A stretch of 64,000 nucleotides of DNA, from assembly GCA_002405475.1 (NCBI GenBank), contig DHLX01000023.1, positions 1-64,000 on the forward strand, read 5' to 3'. The DNA comes from Burkholderiales bacterium UBA4657. GTDB taxonomy: Bacteria > Pseudomonadota > Gammaproteobacteria > Burkholderiales > Burkholderiaceae_E. Position 1 is the first letter of the stretch; the number at the start of each line of letters is the position of its first letter. Under the pieces are notes generated by a model. The model did not search any database and was not told the DNA's origin. It saw nothing but the letters and a program-made list of their open reading frames with translations. The position numbers and the translations under genes are program-made. This document shows, one piece after another, positions 1 to 8,304 of this stretch.

Positions 1-1
1 G

Positions 2-223
2 ATGGGCGCGGTGGTACTCAAGGTCTTGTGCCCTTCCGGTGACAACGAGTGCAAACGCCAGTATGTCTATGGCCTGTACGATAAACAGACCGGGCGCTTG
101 ATGGATTACAGTACCAACGAGGTCATTGCCAACGGTGCCATCATCGACCCGCAGACCGGACGCCCCCTGCCGGGATATGGACGCGACCGCTGCCCCGGCT
201 TCTTTAAAAGCTGCCGCGACTAG
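2..223 (+). CDS. C-terminal part of an unidentified protein (probably partial)
   Basis: An open frame runs in from the left edge and stops at TAG 221-223. The 73 visible residues contain four Cys (two in the order CPSGDNEC, two as CPGFFKSC) and a repeated phrase (DKQTGR, then DPQTGR). No domain is recognised. The ATG at position 2 may be internal, because no ribosome binding site can be seen before it. The gene converges on the btuD homologue, with 21 bases between the two stops. It could be a small secreted or lipoprotein-like protein, but that is only a guess. Confidence that it is coding is moderate, because the frame is short. Confidence 0.45.
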   Translation: MGAVVLKVLCPSGDNECKRQYVYGLYDKQTGRLMDYSTNEVIANGAIIDPQTGRPLPGYGRDRCPGFFKSCRD

Positions 224-244
224 CGGCGGGTGGTGTCACGGTGG

Positions 245-994
245 TCATTGCGGTAAAAAAACTCTTTTGCCATCATGACCGAGTTCGATAAACGGGTGCG
301 AAAACGCTTTTTCAAGACTTTCCTGAGTCAAAATTTTCTGTACCGATCCGCACAATACCTGCTCGCCCTGAAATAGCAGGGCATGGGTGCAATGCCTCAG
401 TGCCTGGTGCATGTCGTGCAGGGCAATCACTGCTGCCACCTCCGTATGGCGTTGCAATTCCTGAAAAAAGGCACTGGCATGCGGTGGGTCCAGATGTGCG
501 GTGGGTTCATCGAACAACATTAAAGGCGAACCTTGAGCAAACGCTGCGGCCAGCGCCAGTCGCTGGCGTTCACCGCCTGACAGGGTGAGTATGTCCTGTT
601 GTGCTTGTGAGGCCAGATCGAATACATTCAGCCAGTGCAGGGCGCTTTGCCAGTCTTGTTCAGATTCCCAGCCCAGCCCCGCCGCCCAGGGCTGGCGCAC
701 GGCCAACACACGCTGTATGGCCGGCAGCGAAAAGACATCATGCTCGGTTTGCAGGCTAAGTGAGCGCAGGCAGGCCAGTTCACGCCAGGTCCAGTGTGAC
801 AGCGGTTTTCCTTGCAGTACGATACACTCTGGCAGGCTGGGTCTGACCCCGGCCAGTGTCGCCAGCAGCGTACTTTTGCCACAGCCGTTCGGGCCTAACA
901 AAGCCCAGCGTTCACCGGCCTTGACCTCGAACGTCAATCCACGTGCCAGGGTACGTGCGCCGTGCTGCAGTTGTAGTTGTTTAACGGCGAGCAT
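245..994 (-). CDS. btuD: ABC transporter ATP-binding protein, vitamin B12 type (BtuD)
   Basis: This is the cytoplasmic ATPase of a binding-protein-dependent importer. It would power passage of cobalamin through the BtuC channel. The 249 residues carry Walker A GPNGCGKST (about 34-42), the ABC signature LSGGERQ (138-144), Walker B LMLFDEP (158-164) and a switch His in ALHD (193). The length is normal for the BtuD/FecE family. Its ATG lies inside the end of btuC (14-base overlap), so the two are translationally coupled. Family members also move iron-siderophores and heme. The B12 assignment rests on the riboswitch that leads the operon. No periplasmic binding protein (btuF) is in the window. 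Confidence 0.88.
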   Translation of the reverse strand: MLAVKQLQLQHGARTLARGLTFEVKAGERWALLGPNGCGKSTLLATLAGVRPSLPECIVLQGKPLSHWTWRELACLRSLSLQTEHDVFSLPAIQRVLAVRQPWAAGLGWESEQDWQSALHWLNVFDLASQAQQDILTLSGGERQRLALAAAFAQGSPLMLFDEPTAHLDPPHASAFFQELQRHTEVAAVIALHDMHQALRHCTHALLFQGEQVLCGSVQKILTQESLEKAFSHPFIELGHDGKRVFLPQ

Positions 995-1964
995 GGCTCA
1001 GTATCCATAAAAAAACCGGTACTCCCAGTAGCGCGGTCATGACACCGACAGGCAGTTGCAGCGGGCTGAAACAGGTGCGTGCCAGCGCATCTGCCAGTAC
1101 CAGCAAGGCACCACCGCCAAGCCAGCAGGCTGGCAATAGTAGCCGCTGGTCATGACCGAGCCAACGTCGTAGCAGATGCGGTACGATCAGACCCACAAAG
1201 CCGATAGCGCCGGCGACGGTGACGGCTACGCCAGTACTCAGGGCGCATAGCAGCAATACACCCCAGCGCAGACGTTTGACGTGTACCCCCAGCATCAAGG
1301 CTTGAATGTCGCCCAGCAACAGCAGGTTGAGCGCGGGTGATAACAGCCAGCCCACGATGCCTGCCAGCAGCCAGGTCACACCGGCCAGGCTCAAGTATTG
1401 CGCGCCACTTAAATCGCCCAGCAACCAGAACAGCATGCCGCGCAGGTCGGTTTCAGGTGCCAATGACAAGATGACACTTACCCCTGCCGCACTGGCCGAG
1501 CCCAGCATGACGCCGGTTAGCAGAACCCGTACCGAGGCCTGACTGTCTTGCAGTGTTGACAGCAGACTACGGGCGCTGAACAGAAACAGCAGGGCCGTAC
1601 TGAGCAGGGCACCGACCGCGGCACCCGCTGACAACCAGGCCAGCGGTACCCCAAGCGCTATGGCACTAAGTGCGCCAAGGGAAGCGCCGCCCGACACCCC
1701 CAGCACGCCGGGGTCGGCCAGAGGGTTGCGTAACAGCACTTGCAATAGCGCACCACTTAAAGCCAGCAGTCCACCACAGAAAAAACCCGCCAGTACCCGT
1801 GGCAGCCGCAGTTCAAACAATATGGTGTGGCTGGTACTACCTGCTCTCCAGACCTCAGCCCAGTCTATGGACTGGCTGCCCATGAGCCATGCCAGCACAC
1901 AGACCATAGCGCTGATAACCAGAATCAGCAGCAGATGCCAGTACGGGGAGCTGCCGGGTTTCAT
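981..1964 (-). CDS. btuC: ABC transporter permease, vitamin B12 type (BtuC, FecCD family)
   Basis: This is the inner-membrane permease of the cobalamin importer. Its 327 residues are almost wholly hydrophobic and fit the ten-helix FecCD fold. The family's conserved stretch is visible as GGLLALSGALLQ...RNPLADPGVLGVSGGA near residues 63-95, and a GLIVPHLLRR segment (coupling region to the ATPase) lies near residue 260. Its ATG overlaps the btuB stop as ATGA (1961-1964), which indicates tight translational coupling. It works with BtuD (next gene) and receives substrate taken up across the outer membrane by BtuB. Substrate choice is inferred from the riboswitch, because the protein family alone does not separate cobalamin from siderophores. 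Confidence 0.88.
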   Translation of the reverse strand: MKPGSSPYWHLLLILVISAMVCVLAWLMGSQSIDWAEVWRAGSTSHTILFELRLPRVLAGFFCGGLLALSGALLQVLLRNPLADPGVLGVSGGASLGALSAIALGVPLAWLSAGAAVGALLSTALLFLFSARSLLSTLQDSQASVRVLLTGVMLGSASAAGVSVILSLAPETDLRGMLFWLLGDLSGAQYLSLAGVTWLLAGIVGWLLSPALNLLLLGDIQALMLGVHVKRLRWGVLLLCALSTGVAVTVAGAIGFVGLIVPHLLRRWLGHDQRLLLPACWLGGGALLVLADALARTCFSPLQLPVGVMTALLGVPVFLWILSHARR

Positions 1965-3835
1965 GGGCTGTAGCGTAATCCGGTCCAGAATGTGGTGCCA
2001 GGGGTGTTATAAGCCCAGGCAGTTTCATATTGTTTGTTCAGCACATTGTCGAGCCTTGACCACCATTGCCAGCCACGTGCCAACTGGTACGCTGCCTGCA
2101 GATTGACAACACCATAGCCACCGAGGCGCCGATTACTGCTATTGGTCGCATTATCAAAGCGCGACCCCTGCGCCTGCCATTGTGCGGTCGTTGTCCATGC
2201 GCCCCAGTCACGCCGAATTTCCAGGCTTGCCGCGCGTTGCGCACGTCGTGGCAGTAATTTTCCAGTATCGGCATTGCGCGGGTCGAGCCAGTCGAGTGTG
2301 GCGCTGATTTGTGTCGCACCCCAGTAGGTGCTGCCAGACAGGCTGAGTCCTTTGATGTTTGCACGTTCGACATTATCGGCGCAGCCAAAGGAAAAACCGG
2401 GAACCGGGCAGCTTGAGTTAAAGACCACAAGATCTTTGATGCGGTTTCTGAATGCCACCAGTTTGGCACTTTGCCTCACGCTGTTGTAATACAAACCAGC
2501 CTCGACACTATGCGAATGTTCGGGGCGTATCGTGGCTCGGCCATAGTTCGGGTAGTACAAATCATTAAAACTGGGGGCGCGAAAGCCTTTCGACCAGCCA
2601 GCCCCAGCGCGCAGACTAGGGCTAAATTTATAGCCATAGCTGATACCGCCGCTACTGACATCTCCATACTGGCTATCGTCTTCCTGGCGCACATAAAGCT
2701 GCATCAGGTGCTGCTGGTGGTTCAGGAATAGCGCGCTGCGTATCATGTTCGAGCGCCGGGTTTGGCGGTAGCGATTGAAGGCATCACGATAATCGGCTTT
2801 TTGTTGCAGATTCTCCAGTCCGAGATCGAGGCTAAGGCTACGATTCAGCCGCCACGAGGTTTCCACTCCCGACTGCCATTGTTGGCTGTGTGCCCTGAAA
2901 CTGGCCAGGTCGGCAGCATAGTCCAGTGTTTGCCCAATGCGCCAGCGTAGATCGAAGTCGGTTGACAACCCATGTGTGCCGCGTACACCGATGAGCTGTG
3001 ACGTCAGGGTATTACGCGGGTCGGTATTGAGCAAACCGTTGTCAATTTGTACATCCAGGTCATCTCTCAGCGTTACCAGACCTATTTCATGTCGTGGCGC
3101 TGGTCGCCAGTTCCATTGCAGGGCAAAATTTTGGCGGTCGAAACCGTCACGGTCCGGATGATAGGGTGAGAATGTATTTGAGCTGTCAGGTCGGGTCGCA
3201 TTAGTGCCATCGCTTTGCGAAAACCCCATGCCGAGCGAAAGATCATAATGCTCGTTGCCCGCCGCAATACCAGACTGTACCGACAGGCTGCCATAGCTGC
3301 CAAGACTGACTGAGCCAAAAGGCTGCGCCTGGCCCTCACCGCGCTTAAGAAATAACTGCACCACACCACCGACAGCATCGGCACCGTACAGCCCCGATGC
3401 TGGGCCACGCAAAATTTCTACCCGCCCGAGTTGCTCGAGTGGCAGGCCATGCCAGCTAGTTGTGCCCACGGTCAGGGACTGATAACGGAATCCTTCAATC
3501 AGGGTCAGGGTTTGTCCGGCGTTGGCGCCACGAATAAATACCGACTGTACCGATGCCGGCCCCCCTTGATGCGCGGTTTGCACCCCGCCGGTTTGACGCA
3601 AGGTGTCAGTCAGGCCATAGCCCCCAGCGCGCCATAGGTCGGATTCGTCGAGGATGCTGATATCACTGACCAGATCGACCACCGCCTGTGGCGAACGTGT
3701 GGCGGTGATCACGATCGGGCTGAGCGTTTGGGCAGACAGGGGGACTGGGACAGTAACAGAAAGACTAACAGTGAGTGTAAGGCCCGTGAATACAGGCCAC
3801 GGGCGCAACAAAGCCCTGTTGGCAATTAACAGCAT
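1961..3835 (-). CDS. btuB: TonB-dependent outer membrane receptor, vitamin B12 type (BtuB)
   Basis: This is an outer-membrane gated barrel that binds cobalamin and imports it with energy from TonB-ExbBD. About 624 residues are encoded, normal for BtuB. The order is a signal peptide ending near PLSAQ, a TonB box (SPIVITATR), a plug domain with the IRGANAGQTLTLIEG and VEILRGPASGLYGADAVGGVV motifs, then a beta-barrel ending in an aromatic-rich strand (WTGLRYSP). I take ATG 3833-3835 as the start, because GGAG at 3845-3848 is well spaced for it. A TTG codon at 3850 would extend the frame but overlaps that ribosome binding site. It is the first gene of the btuBCD operon and sits behind the cobalamin riboswitch. 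Confidence 0.9.
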   Translation of the reverse strand: MLLIANRALLRPWPVFTGLTLTVSLSVTVPVPLSAQTLSPIVITATRSPQAVVDLVSDISILDESDLWRAGGYGLTDTLRQTGGVQTAHQGGPASVQSVFIRGANAGQTLTLIEGFRYQSLTVGTTSWHGLPLEQLGRVEILRGPASGLYGADAVGGVVQLFLKRGEGQAQPFGSVSLGSYGSLSVQSGIAAGNEHYDLSLGMGFSQSDGTNATRPDSSNTFSPYHPDRDGFDRQNFALQWNWRPAPRHEIGLVTLRDDLDVQIDNGLLNTDPRNTLTSQLIGVRGTHGLSTDFDLRWRIGQTLDYAADLASFRAHSQQWQSGVETSWRLNRSLSLDLGLENLQQKADYRDAFNRYRQTRRSNMIRSALFLNHQQHLMQLYVRQEDDSQYGDVSSGGISYGYKFSPSLRAGAGWSKGFRAPSFNDLYYPNYGRATIRPEHSHSVEAGLYYNSVRQSAKLVAFRNRIKDLVVFNSSCPVPGFSFGCADNVERANIKGLSLSGSTYWGATQISATLDWLDPRNADTGKLLPRRAQRAASLEIRRDWGAWTTTAQWQAQGSRFDNATNSSNRRLGGYGVVNLQAAYQLARGWQWWSRLDNVLNKQYETAWAYNTPGTTFWTGLRYSP

Positions 3836-3857
3836 GATAAAAAGCTCCAAGAGTTAC

Positions 3858-3879
3858 AGTCGCGGATCCCCGCGCGACT
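3858..3879 (-). promoter_or_regulatory. Hairpin just before the btuB ribosome binding site (possible expression platform)
   Basis: A perfect 7-bp stem (AGTCGCG 3858-3864 with CGCGACT 3873-3879) and an 8-base loop lie between the aptamer and the btuB Shine-Dalgarno at 3845-3848. No run of U follows, so it is not a classical terminator. It may act on translation start together with the riboswitch. The role is inferred from position only. Confidence 0.45.
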
Positions 3880-3914
3880 CATCACGAAGGTCAAATCATG
3901 ATTACGATTCAACC

Positions 3915-4138
3915 ACTCCTGGCCGGTATCCGGGCTGGCAAGAACAGAGCCTGCGCCTTCCCAAGCCGCTTCCTCTTCGCGACTCAGTGGCTTGGCAGGT
4001 CCGGCCGGTTGTGCTGACACGATACCGGCGCTTGCTTACCGTTGCGGGGGCAGCGCAGTTTGAGCATGGTTTCGCAAAAAAGCCACGCTCCACTGCTTCC
4101 CGTTTAACTGAACCGGCGAGGAAGCCGGTTCGGGCACC
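3915..4138 (-). promoter_or_regulatory. Cobalamin riboswitch upstream of btuBCD
   Basis: Read on the minus strand, the region starts with GGTGCCCG, continues with AACGGGAAGCAGTGGAGCGTGG, carries the conserved B12-box core GCCCCCGCAACGGTAA (within 4034-4053), and ends with the typical GCCAGCCCGGATACCGGCC (3921-3939). These elements occur in the order and spacing of the known cobalamin riboswitch class. When adenosylcobalamin or a related form is bound, such elements normally shut off the downstream gene. This is the strongest evidence that the following receptor and ABC genes handle B12. Exact ends are approximate. Confidence 0.93.
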
Positions 4139-4183
4139 AAAAGCCTTACCAGTTTACCCCGGAACCCGCTAACATAGCGAATT

Positions 4184-4414
4184 ATGAAAAAAAATGCTTC
4201 CATTGATGACCTGTCGCAACAGCTGGACGAGTTATTTGAGTTGACCGATTTGCTGGTGCGTGAAAACCAGTTGCTCAAGTCCCGACTCAGTCAGGCCGAG
4301 TTGCAGGCAGCCAGTCTTGAAAAACGGCTCGCGGCAGCCCGTTTGCGCATTGAAACCCTGATATCGCGCTTGCCAGAGAATGATGGCAGCGGTCTGCTCC
4401 CTGAGCATCGTTGA
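4184..4414 (+). CDS. Small coiled-coil protein, ZapB-like (next to zapA)
   Basis: The 76-residue protein is almost all one amphipathic helix with heptad leucines (LSQQLDELFELTDLL...ENQLLKSRL...LEKRL) and ends in a short flexible tail. This matches the small ZapB/TIGR02449-like coiled coils commonly found in front of zapA in proteobacteria. A role in the Z-ring at division is inferred from that neighbourhood. The stop lies 8 bases before the zapA start, so the two are probably one operon. It is divergent from the B12 riboswitch and btuB. Confidence 0.75.
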   Translation: MKKNASIDDLSQQLDELFELTDLLVRENQLLKSRLSQAELQAASLEKRLAAARLRIETLISRLPENDGSGLLPEHR

Positions 4415-4421
4415 GGTCTGT

Positions 4422-4793
4422 ATGAATGCCCTGTCTCCTGAAAGCGTCAAAGTCAAAATCATGGACCGCGACTATGTTTTTGCCTGCGCTCCTGATGAAA
4501 AAGAATCCCTGATGCGCTGCGTTGCACTGGTCGATGAAAAAATGAATACCATCAAAAACATGGGTAAGCTGACACAGATTGACCGCATTGCCGTGATGGC
4601 AGCATTGATGATTGCCAGCGATTTCATGGCGCATTCGAGTCGACCCGAAAAACCAGATGGCTTGCGGCGTAGCGACCGCTTACCTACCGAACATCATGAG
4701 CCAGAACTTGATCGCCTGCAGCAAAAACTCGATCAGTATTTGAGTAAACTGAAACCCCAGCTCAATATCGAAGGAAAAGGTTTGTTTGGCTGA
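4422..4793 (+). CDS. zapA: Cell division protein ZapA
   Basis: ZapA is a small cytoplasmic protein that binds and bundles FtsZ filaments at mid-cell. The N-terminal globular part is clear (VKVKIMDRDYVFACAPDEKESL...ALVDEKMNTIK), followed by a hydrophobic helix (DRIAVMAALMIASDFM) and a C-terminal coiled coil (LDRLQQKLDQYLSKL). An ATG at 4380 would add 14 residues without family resemblance. The start at 4422 follows a GAGG motif and gives 123 residues, the usual size. It lies between the ZapB-like gene and 6S RNA, a classic gene order. Confidence 0.88.
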   Translation: MNALSPESVKVKIMDRDYVFACAPDEKESLMRCVALVDEKMNTIKNMGKLTQIDRIAVMAALMIASDFMAHSSRPEKPDGLRRSDRLPTEHHEPELDRLQQKLDQYLSKLKPQLNIEGKGLFG

Positions 4794-4804
4794 TGCATTT
4801 CCGA

Positions 4805-4833
4805 TTGGAACTTTGCTCCAGTTTGTGTATAGT
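4805..4833 (+). promoter_or_regulatory. Sigma-70 promoter of 6S RNA
   Basis: TTGGAA (4805-4810) and TATAGT (4828-4833) are separated by 17 bases, close to the vegetative consensus. Transcription would begin near 4840, just before the 6S closing stem. Confidence 0.7.
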
Positions 4834-4839
4834 AAAGCC

Positions 4840-5024
4840 AGTCCTGCCGAATTCGCTGTTGGCCTTATTTCCGTGAACCAATGCGATATGCTTAGCTGTG
4901 GAATATCCGGTGGCAGATGCGATTGGCCTGCTTGCCTGGCAAGTGGGTTGAACCTGATGTCATTATGACTGCGGCGACCTGAACCTGGCGGTTCAGGAAA
5001 TTGGTCTGGCGGTATCGGCGGGGC
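4840..5024 (+). ncRNA. ssrS: 6S RNA (ssrS)
   Basis: This about 185-base RNA lies directly downstream of zapA, the usual place of ssrS. Its ends pair as a closing stem: CCTGCCGA (4843-4850) with TCGGCGGG (5015-5022), eight pairs counting one G-U. The interior can fold into a long interrupted hairpin with a central bubble. 6S RNA mimics an open promoter and binds the sigma-70 holoenzyme, lowering housekeeping transcription in stationary phase. It has its own promoter and is followed by a strong terminator. The identification rests on synteny, size and the closing stem, not on alignment. Confidence 0.8.
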
Positions 5025-5037
5025 CCCTCCTTCTCTG

Positions 5038-5079
5038 CAACGGCGCTAATCGGTTTGGTAGCGCCGTTGTTATTTTTTA
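5038..5079 (+). terminator. Rho-independent terminator after 6S RNA
   Basis: AACGGCGCTA (5039-5048) and TAGCGCCGTT (5059-5068) form a perfect 10-bp stem with a 10-base loop, followed by a T-rich tail. Confidence 0.88.
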
Positions 5080-5089
5080 TTGGCACAAA

Positions 5090-5929
5090 ATGTCTGAGTT
5101 GCTGTCATCCTTTTTTAGCGCTTACAGCCTGGGGCTGTTGGCCGCCTTGTTGCTCCTGGGCGCCGCTGTGGGTTTTGCTGCCGGCCTGCTCGGTATTGGC
5201 GGTGGCATGCTGCTGGTACCGTTCCTGACCTATCTGTTTTCCCATCGGGCATTCCCATCAGAGCATGTGGTGCATATGGCAATCGCGACCTCACTTAGCA
5301 CCATATTGTTTACCAGTCTTAGCTCGGTATGGGCGCATCATCAACGTGGTGCAGTTTTGTGGCCAGTAGTTCGTATGTTGGCACCGGGTATTGTCCTTGG
5401 TTCCTTGCTGGGAGCGCAGATTGCTGGCTACATGAGTACCACTGTGCTGGCGCTTTTTTTTGCTATTTTCGTCACTTTTTCTGCGACACAGATGCTGCTG
5501 GACAAAAAGCCCAAACCGAGCCGCGAACTGCCACGAGCCTGGGGTATGTTGGGAGCTGGTGCGGGGATTGGCACTTTATCCAGTTTGGTGGGGGCTGGCG
5601 GGGGCTTCATTTCGGTACCGTTCATGACCTGGTGTAATGTCACCATCCATCGCGCCGTGGCCACCAGCGCCGCACTGGGTTTTCCAATTGCCCTGGCGGG
5701 TGCTCTGGGCTATGTGGTGGCTGGCTGGTCGTTACCTGCCATGCCAGCAGGAACTTTGGGCTATATCAATTTGCCCGCGCTGTTTTGCATTGTCAGTACC
5801 AGTATTTTGTTCGCTCCGCTCGGCGCCCGAACTGCACATGCCATGCCGGTAAAAAAACTGAAACGGGTTTTTGCCCTCCTGCTCTATGTTCTGGCAGCGT
5901 ATATGTTGTACAAGGGATTACGCTCTTGA
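5090..5929 (+). CDS. TauE/SafE (TSUP) family membrane exporter
   Basis: This inner-membrane protein of 279 residues has about eight hydrophobic segments in two similar halves. Each half holds the family glycine motif: GIGGGMLLVPFL near residues 36-46 and GAGGGFISVPFM near 170-181. Members of this family (formerly DUF81) export sulfite, sulfoacetate or other organic anions. The substrate cannot be told here. It follows the 6S terminator and stands 50 bases before rhlE, with no functional partner nearby. Confidence 0.85.
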   Translation: MSELLSSFFSAYSLGLLAALLLLGAAVGFAAGLLGIGGGMLLVPFLTYLFSHRAFPSEHVVHMAIATSLSTILFTSLSSVWAHHQRGAVLWPVVRMLAPGIVLGSLLGAQIAGYMSTTVLALFFAIFVTFSATQMLLDKKPKPSRELPRAWGMLGAGAGIGTLSSLVGAGGGFISVPFMTWCNVTIHRAVATSAALGFPIALAGALGYVVAGWSLPAMPAGTLGYINLPALFCIVSTSILFAPLGARTAHAMPVKKLKRVFALLLYVLAAYMLYKGLRS

Positions 5930-5979
5930 AACGGGTCTGAAAATGATGGTATTAGCTATGAGCGTACAATGCAGGCCTG

Positions 5980-7335
5980 ATGACGACAAATAACAGCGAT
6001 TCGATACAAGATTTCAGCAGTTTTGGGCTGGATGCCAGCATTTTGCAGGCGCTGGCCGGAATGGGCTACAGTCAGCCGACCCCGATTCAGGCTGAGGCCA
6101 TTCCGATTGCTCTGGCCGGGCGTGACCTGATGGGCGCGGCGCAGACCGGTACCGGAAAAACGGCGGGTTTCAGCTTGCCGATCTTGCAGCGTCTTTTGCC
6201 GCAGCAAAGTGCCAGCATGTCGCCAGCACGCCATCCGGTACGTGCCTTGATACTGGCACCGACACGCGAGCTGGCCGACCAGATTTACGAGAATGTACGC
6301 GTCTACGCCCAGCACACCCATTTGCGCTGCACGGTCGTGTTTGGTGGTGTTGACATAAACCCACAGACTGAAGCCCTGCGCAATGGTGTCGAGATTGTCA
6401 TAGCAACACCTGGGCGCCTGCTCGATCATGTACAGCAAAAGAGCATTAATCTGTCGCAGGTACAGGTACTGGTACTGGATGAAGCTGACCGTATGCTCGA
6501 CATGGGCTTTCTGCCTGATCTGCAGCGCATTATCAACCTGCTACCGAAGCAGCGACAGAATCTGATGTTCTCGGCCACTTTTTCCGAGGAAATAAAAAAA
6601 CTCGCCAACACTTTTATGCGAGAACCGCAGCTGGTTGAAGTGGCGCGGCGTAATGCTACGGCCGATAATGTGAGCCAGACCGTTTATGCCGTGACGGAAA
6701 CCGACAAGCGCCGTGCCTTGGTGCAACTGATACAGTCGCACGCCGTCGAGCAGTTGATTGTATTCGTCAATACCAAACTCGGTGCCAGCCGACTAGCGCG
6801 ACAACTCGAGCGCGACGGAGTTTCGGCTACTGCCATTCATGGCGACCGTAGTCAGGCCGAGCGTTTGAAGGCACTGGATGATTTCAAGGCTGGACTGATC
6901 AAGGCCCTGGTAGCTACCGACGTGGCGGCGCGTGGTCTGGATATTGCCGATATGCCTTGCGTCGTGAATTATGATGTGCCTAATAATGCTGAAGACTATG
7001 TGCATCGCATCGGTCGTACGGGTCGTGCTGGTGCCAGCGGCATTGCGATTACCCTGATGGCGCCTGACGAAGAACGTGCGCTGGCTGACATAGAAAAATT
7101 GATTAAACGATCCCTGGTGCGTGTACCATTCCGGATCCAGCATTCATCCAGGGGCGGCGCCGCCGCCATTGACGACTGGTTCTATAAACCTTACGAGCCT
7201 ACGGCAAACACTGCACCGGGGTCTGAGAGCGTGGATAGTTCTGCCAGACGTTTTGCCAGTAGTAACCTGCAACGTGCCAAGGTAACGCGCGCTGTAGGTG
7301 CCTTGCTGGGGGGTACTAAGAAGGCAGACGCCTGA
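5980..7335 (+). CDS. rhlE: DEAD-box ATP-dependent RNA helicase RhlE
   Basis: This enzyme unwinds short RNA duplexes and helps ribosome assembly and RNA turnover in the cytoplasm. All helicase motifs are present: a Q motif (PTPIQ, 33-37), Walker A AQTGTGKT (54-61), PTRELA (94-99), TPGR (143-146), DEAD (167-170), SAT (198-200), the ARGLDI segment and HRIGRTGRAG. The 451-residue length and the short tail after motif VI fit RhlE better than DeaD or SrmB. Its 3' end overlaps the end of the convergent gluQ by 20 bases. Confidence 0.9.
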   Translation: MTTNNSDSIQDFSSFGLDASILQALAGMGYSQPTPIQAEAIPIALAGRDLMGAAQTGTGKTAGFSLPILQRLLPQQSASMSPARHPVRALILAPTRELADQIYENVRVYAQHTHLRCTVVFGGVDINPQTEALRNGVEIVIATPGRLLDHVQQKSINLSQVQVLVLDEADRMLDMGFLPDLQRIINLLPKQRQNLMFSATFSEEIKKLANTFMREPQLVEVARRNATADNVSQTVYAVTETDKRRALVQLIQSHAVEQLIVFVNTKLGASRLARQLERDGVSATAIHGDRSQAERLKALDDFKAGLIKALVATDVAARGLDIADMPCVVNYDVPNNAEDYVHRIGRTGRAGASGIAITLMAPDEERALADIEKLIKRSLVRVPFRIQHSSRGGAAAIDDWFYKPYEPTANTAPGSESVDSSARRFASSNLQRAKVTRAVGALLGGTKKADA

Positions 7336-8194
7336 GTCGTTGTTCCCAGGCCAATGGTGCTGCACGCCAGAATTGTGTCAGGCTGTCGGTCTGTAGTCTC
7401 AGACCCAAATGACTTGCTGCCTGCTGCAGCTCGCTTAAACCCTGATCAAGCTTAACTGCTGGTGCCAGATTTTGTTTGCTCAATTTTTGTCCGGTTTCAT
7501 GGGTTACCAGTGGCACATGCATATAAATTGGCGCCGTTGCCTTCAGACATTCATACAGGAATAATTGACGGGGCGTGGAGTGCAGTAAATCGGCGCCACG
7601 TACTATGTGAGTCACGCCAGCGTCAATATCATCGACGACTACTGCCAGGTGATAAGCCCATAATCCATCGGCACGTTTGAGCACAATATCACCGCACTCG
7701 CGGGCGAGATTTTCCTGTAGTAGCCCTGCCCAGCGGTCGGTAAAACTGATGACACGCTCCGGAAGTCGTAGCCGCCATGCCGGATTCTTCAGCATTTCAG
7801 CAGTCCGCGTAGTGATGCCTGTTGCACAGGTACCGGGGTAGATGTTTTCGCCATCTGCAGTACGACGCGGCTGGCGTTCGGCAATCTGTTTGCGTGAGCA
7901 AATGCATGGATATAACATAGGGCTGAGCCGTTCGAGCGCAGCCTGATATCGAGCCTGGTGCTGGCTTTGATACACAATCTCTCCGTGCCATTCAAACCCC
8001 AAGGCCCGCAGTGTCTGAATAATTCGCGTAGCGGCACCCGGTTGTTCCCGGGGTTTGTCAATATCTTCAATACGCAATAGCCAACGGCCCTGATGCACCA
8101 GGGCATCGAGGGCACAGGCAAGCGCGGCAACCAGTGACCCCTGATGTAGAAGGCCGGTGGGCGAAGGGGCAAAGCGCCCGAGGTAGGAACGCAT
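7316..8194 (-). CDS. gluQ: Glutamyl-Q tRNA(Asp) synthetase (GluQ-RS)
   Basis: GluQ-RS attaches glutamate to the queuosine base in the anticodon of tRNA-Asp. It resembles the catalytic half of glutamyl-tRNA synthetase without an anticodon-binding domain. Seen here are GRFAPSPTGLLHQGSL (HIGH region) at the N-terminus, zinc-binding residues CIC and YPGTC, and KLSKQN (KMSKS-like). The start at 8194 gives 292 residues, the expected size. An upstream in-frame start would add 29 residues without homology. The 3' ends of gluQ and rhlE overlap in opposite directions. Confidence 0.9.
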   Translation of the reverse strand: MRSYLGRFAPSPTGLLHQGSLVAALACALDALVHQGRWLLRIEDIDKPREQPGAATRIIQTLRALGFEWHGEIVYQSQHQARYQAALERLSPMLYPCICSRKQIAERQPRRTADGENIYPGTCATGITTRTAEMLKNPAWRLRLPERVISFTDRWAGLLQENLARECGDIVLKRADGLWAYHLAVVVDDIDAGVTHIVRGADLLHSTPRQLFLYECLKATAPIYMHVPLVTHETGQKLSKQNLAPAVKLDQGLSELQQAASHLGLRLQTDSLTQFWRAAPLAWEQRLRRLPS

Positions 8195-8304
8195 AGTTGA
8201 ATGAATTCTAGCCCAAGCGCAGCCAGTTTGTGCCAACCAGAGGTGAGGCAATCTGATTAAAATGCAAACACTCAACACCATATTATTGACGAGATAATGT
8301 ACCG

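Noticed and set aside
585..1010. Plus-strand open frame of 141 codons
   Set aside because: It is antisense to btuD, with a Cys/Ser-rich low-quality product.
3836..3850. TTG start for btuB at 3850
   Set aside because: It would include the ribosome binding site GGAG in the coding region; ATG 3835 has proper spacing and a normal signal peptide.
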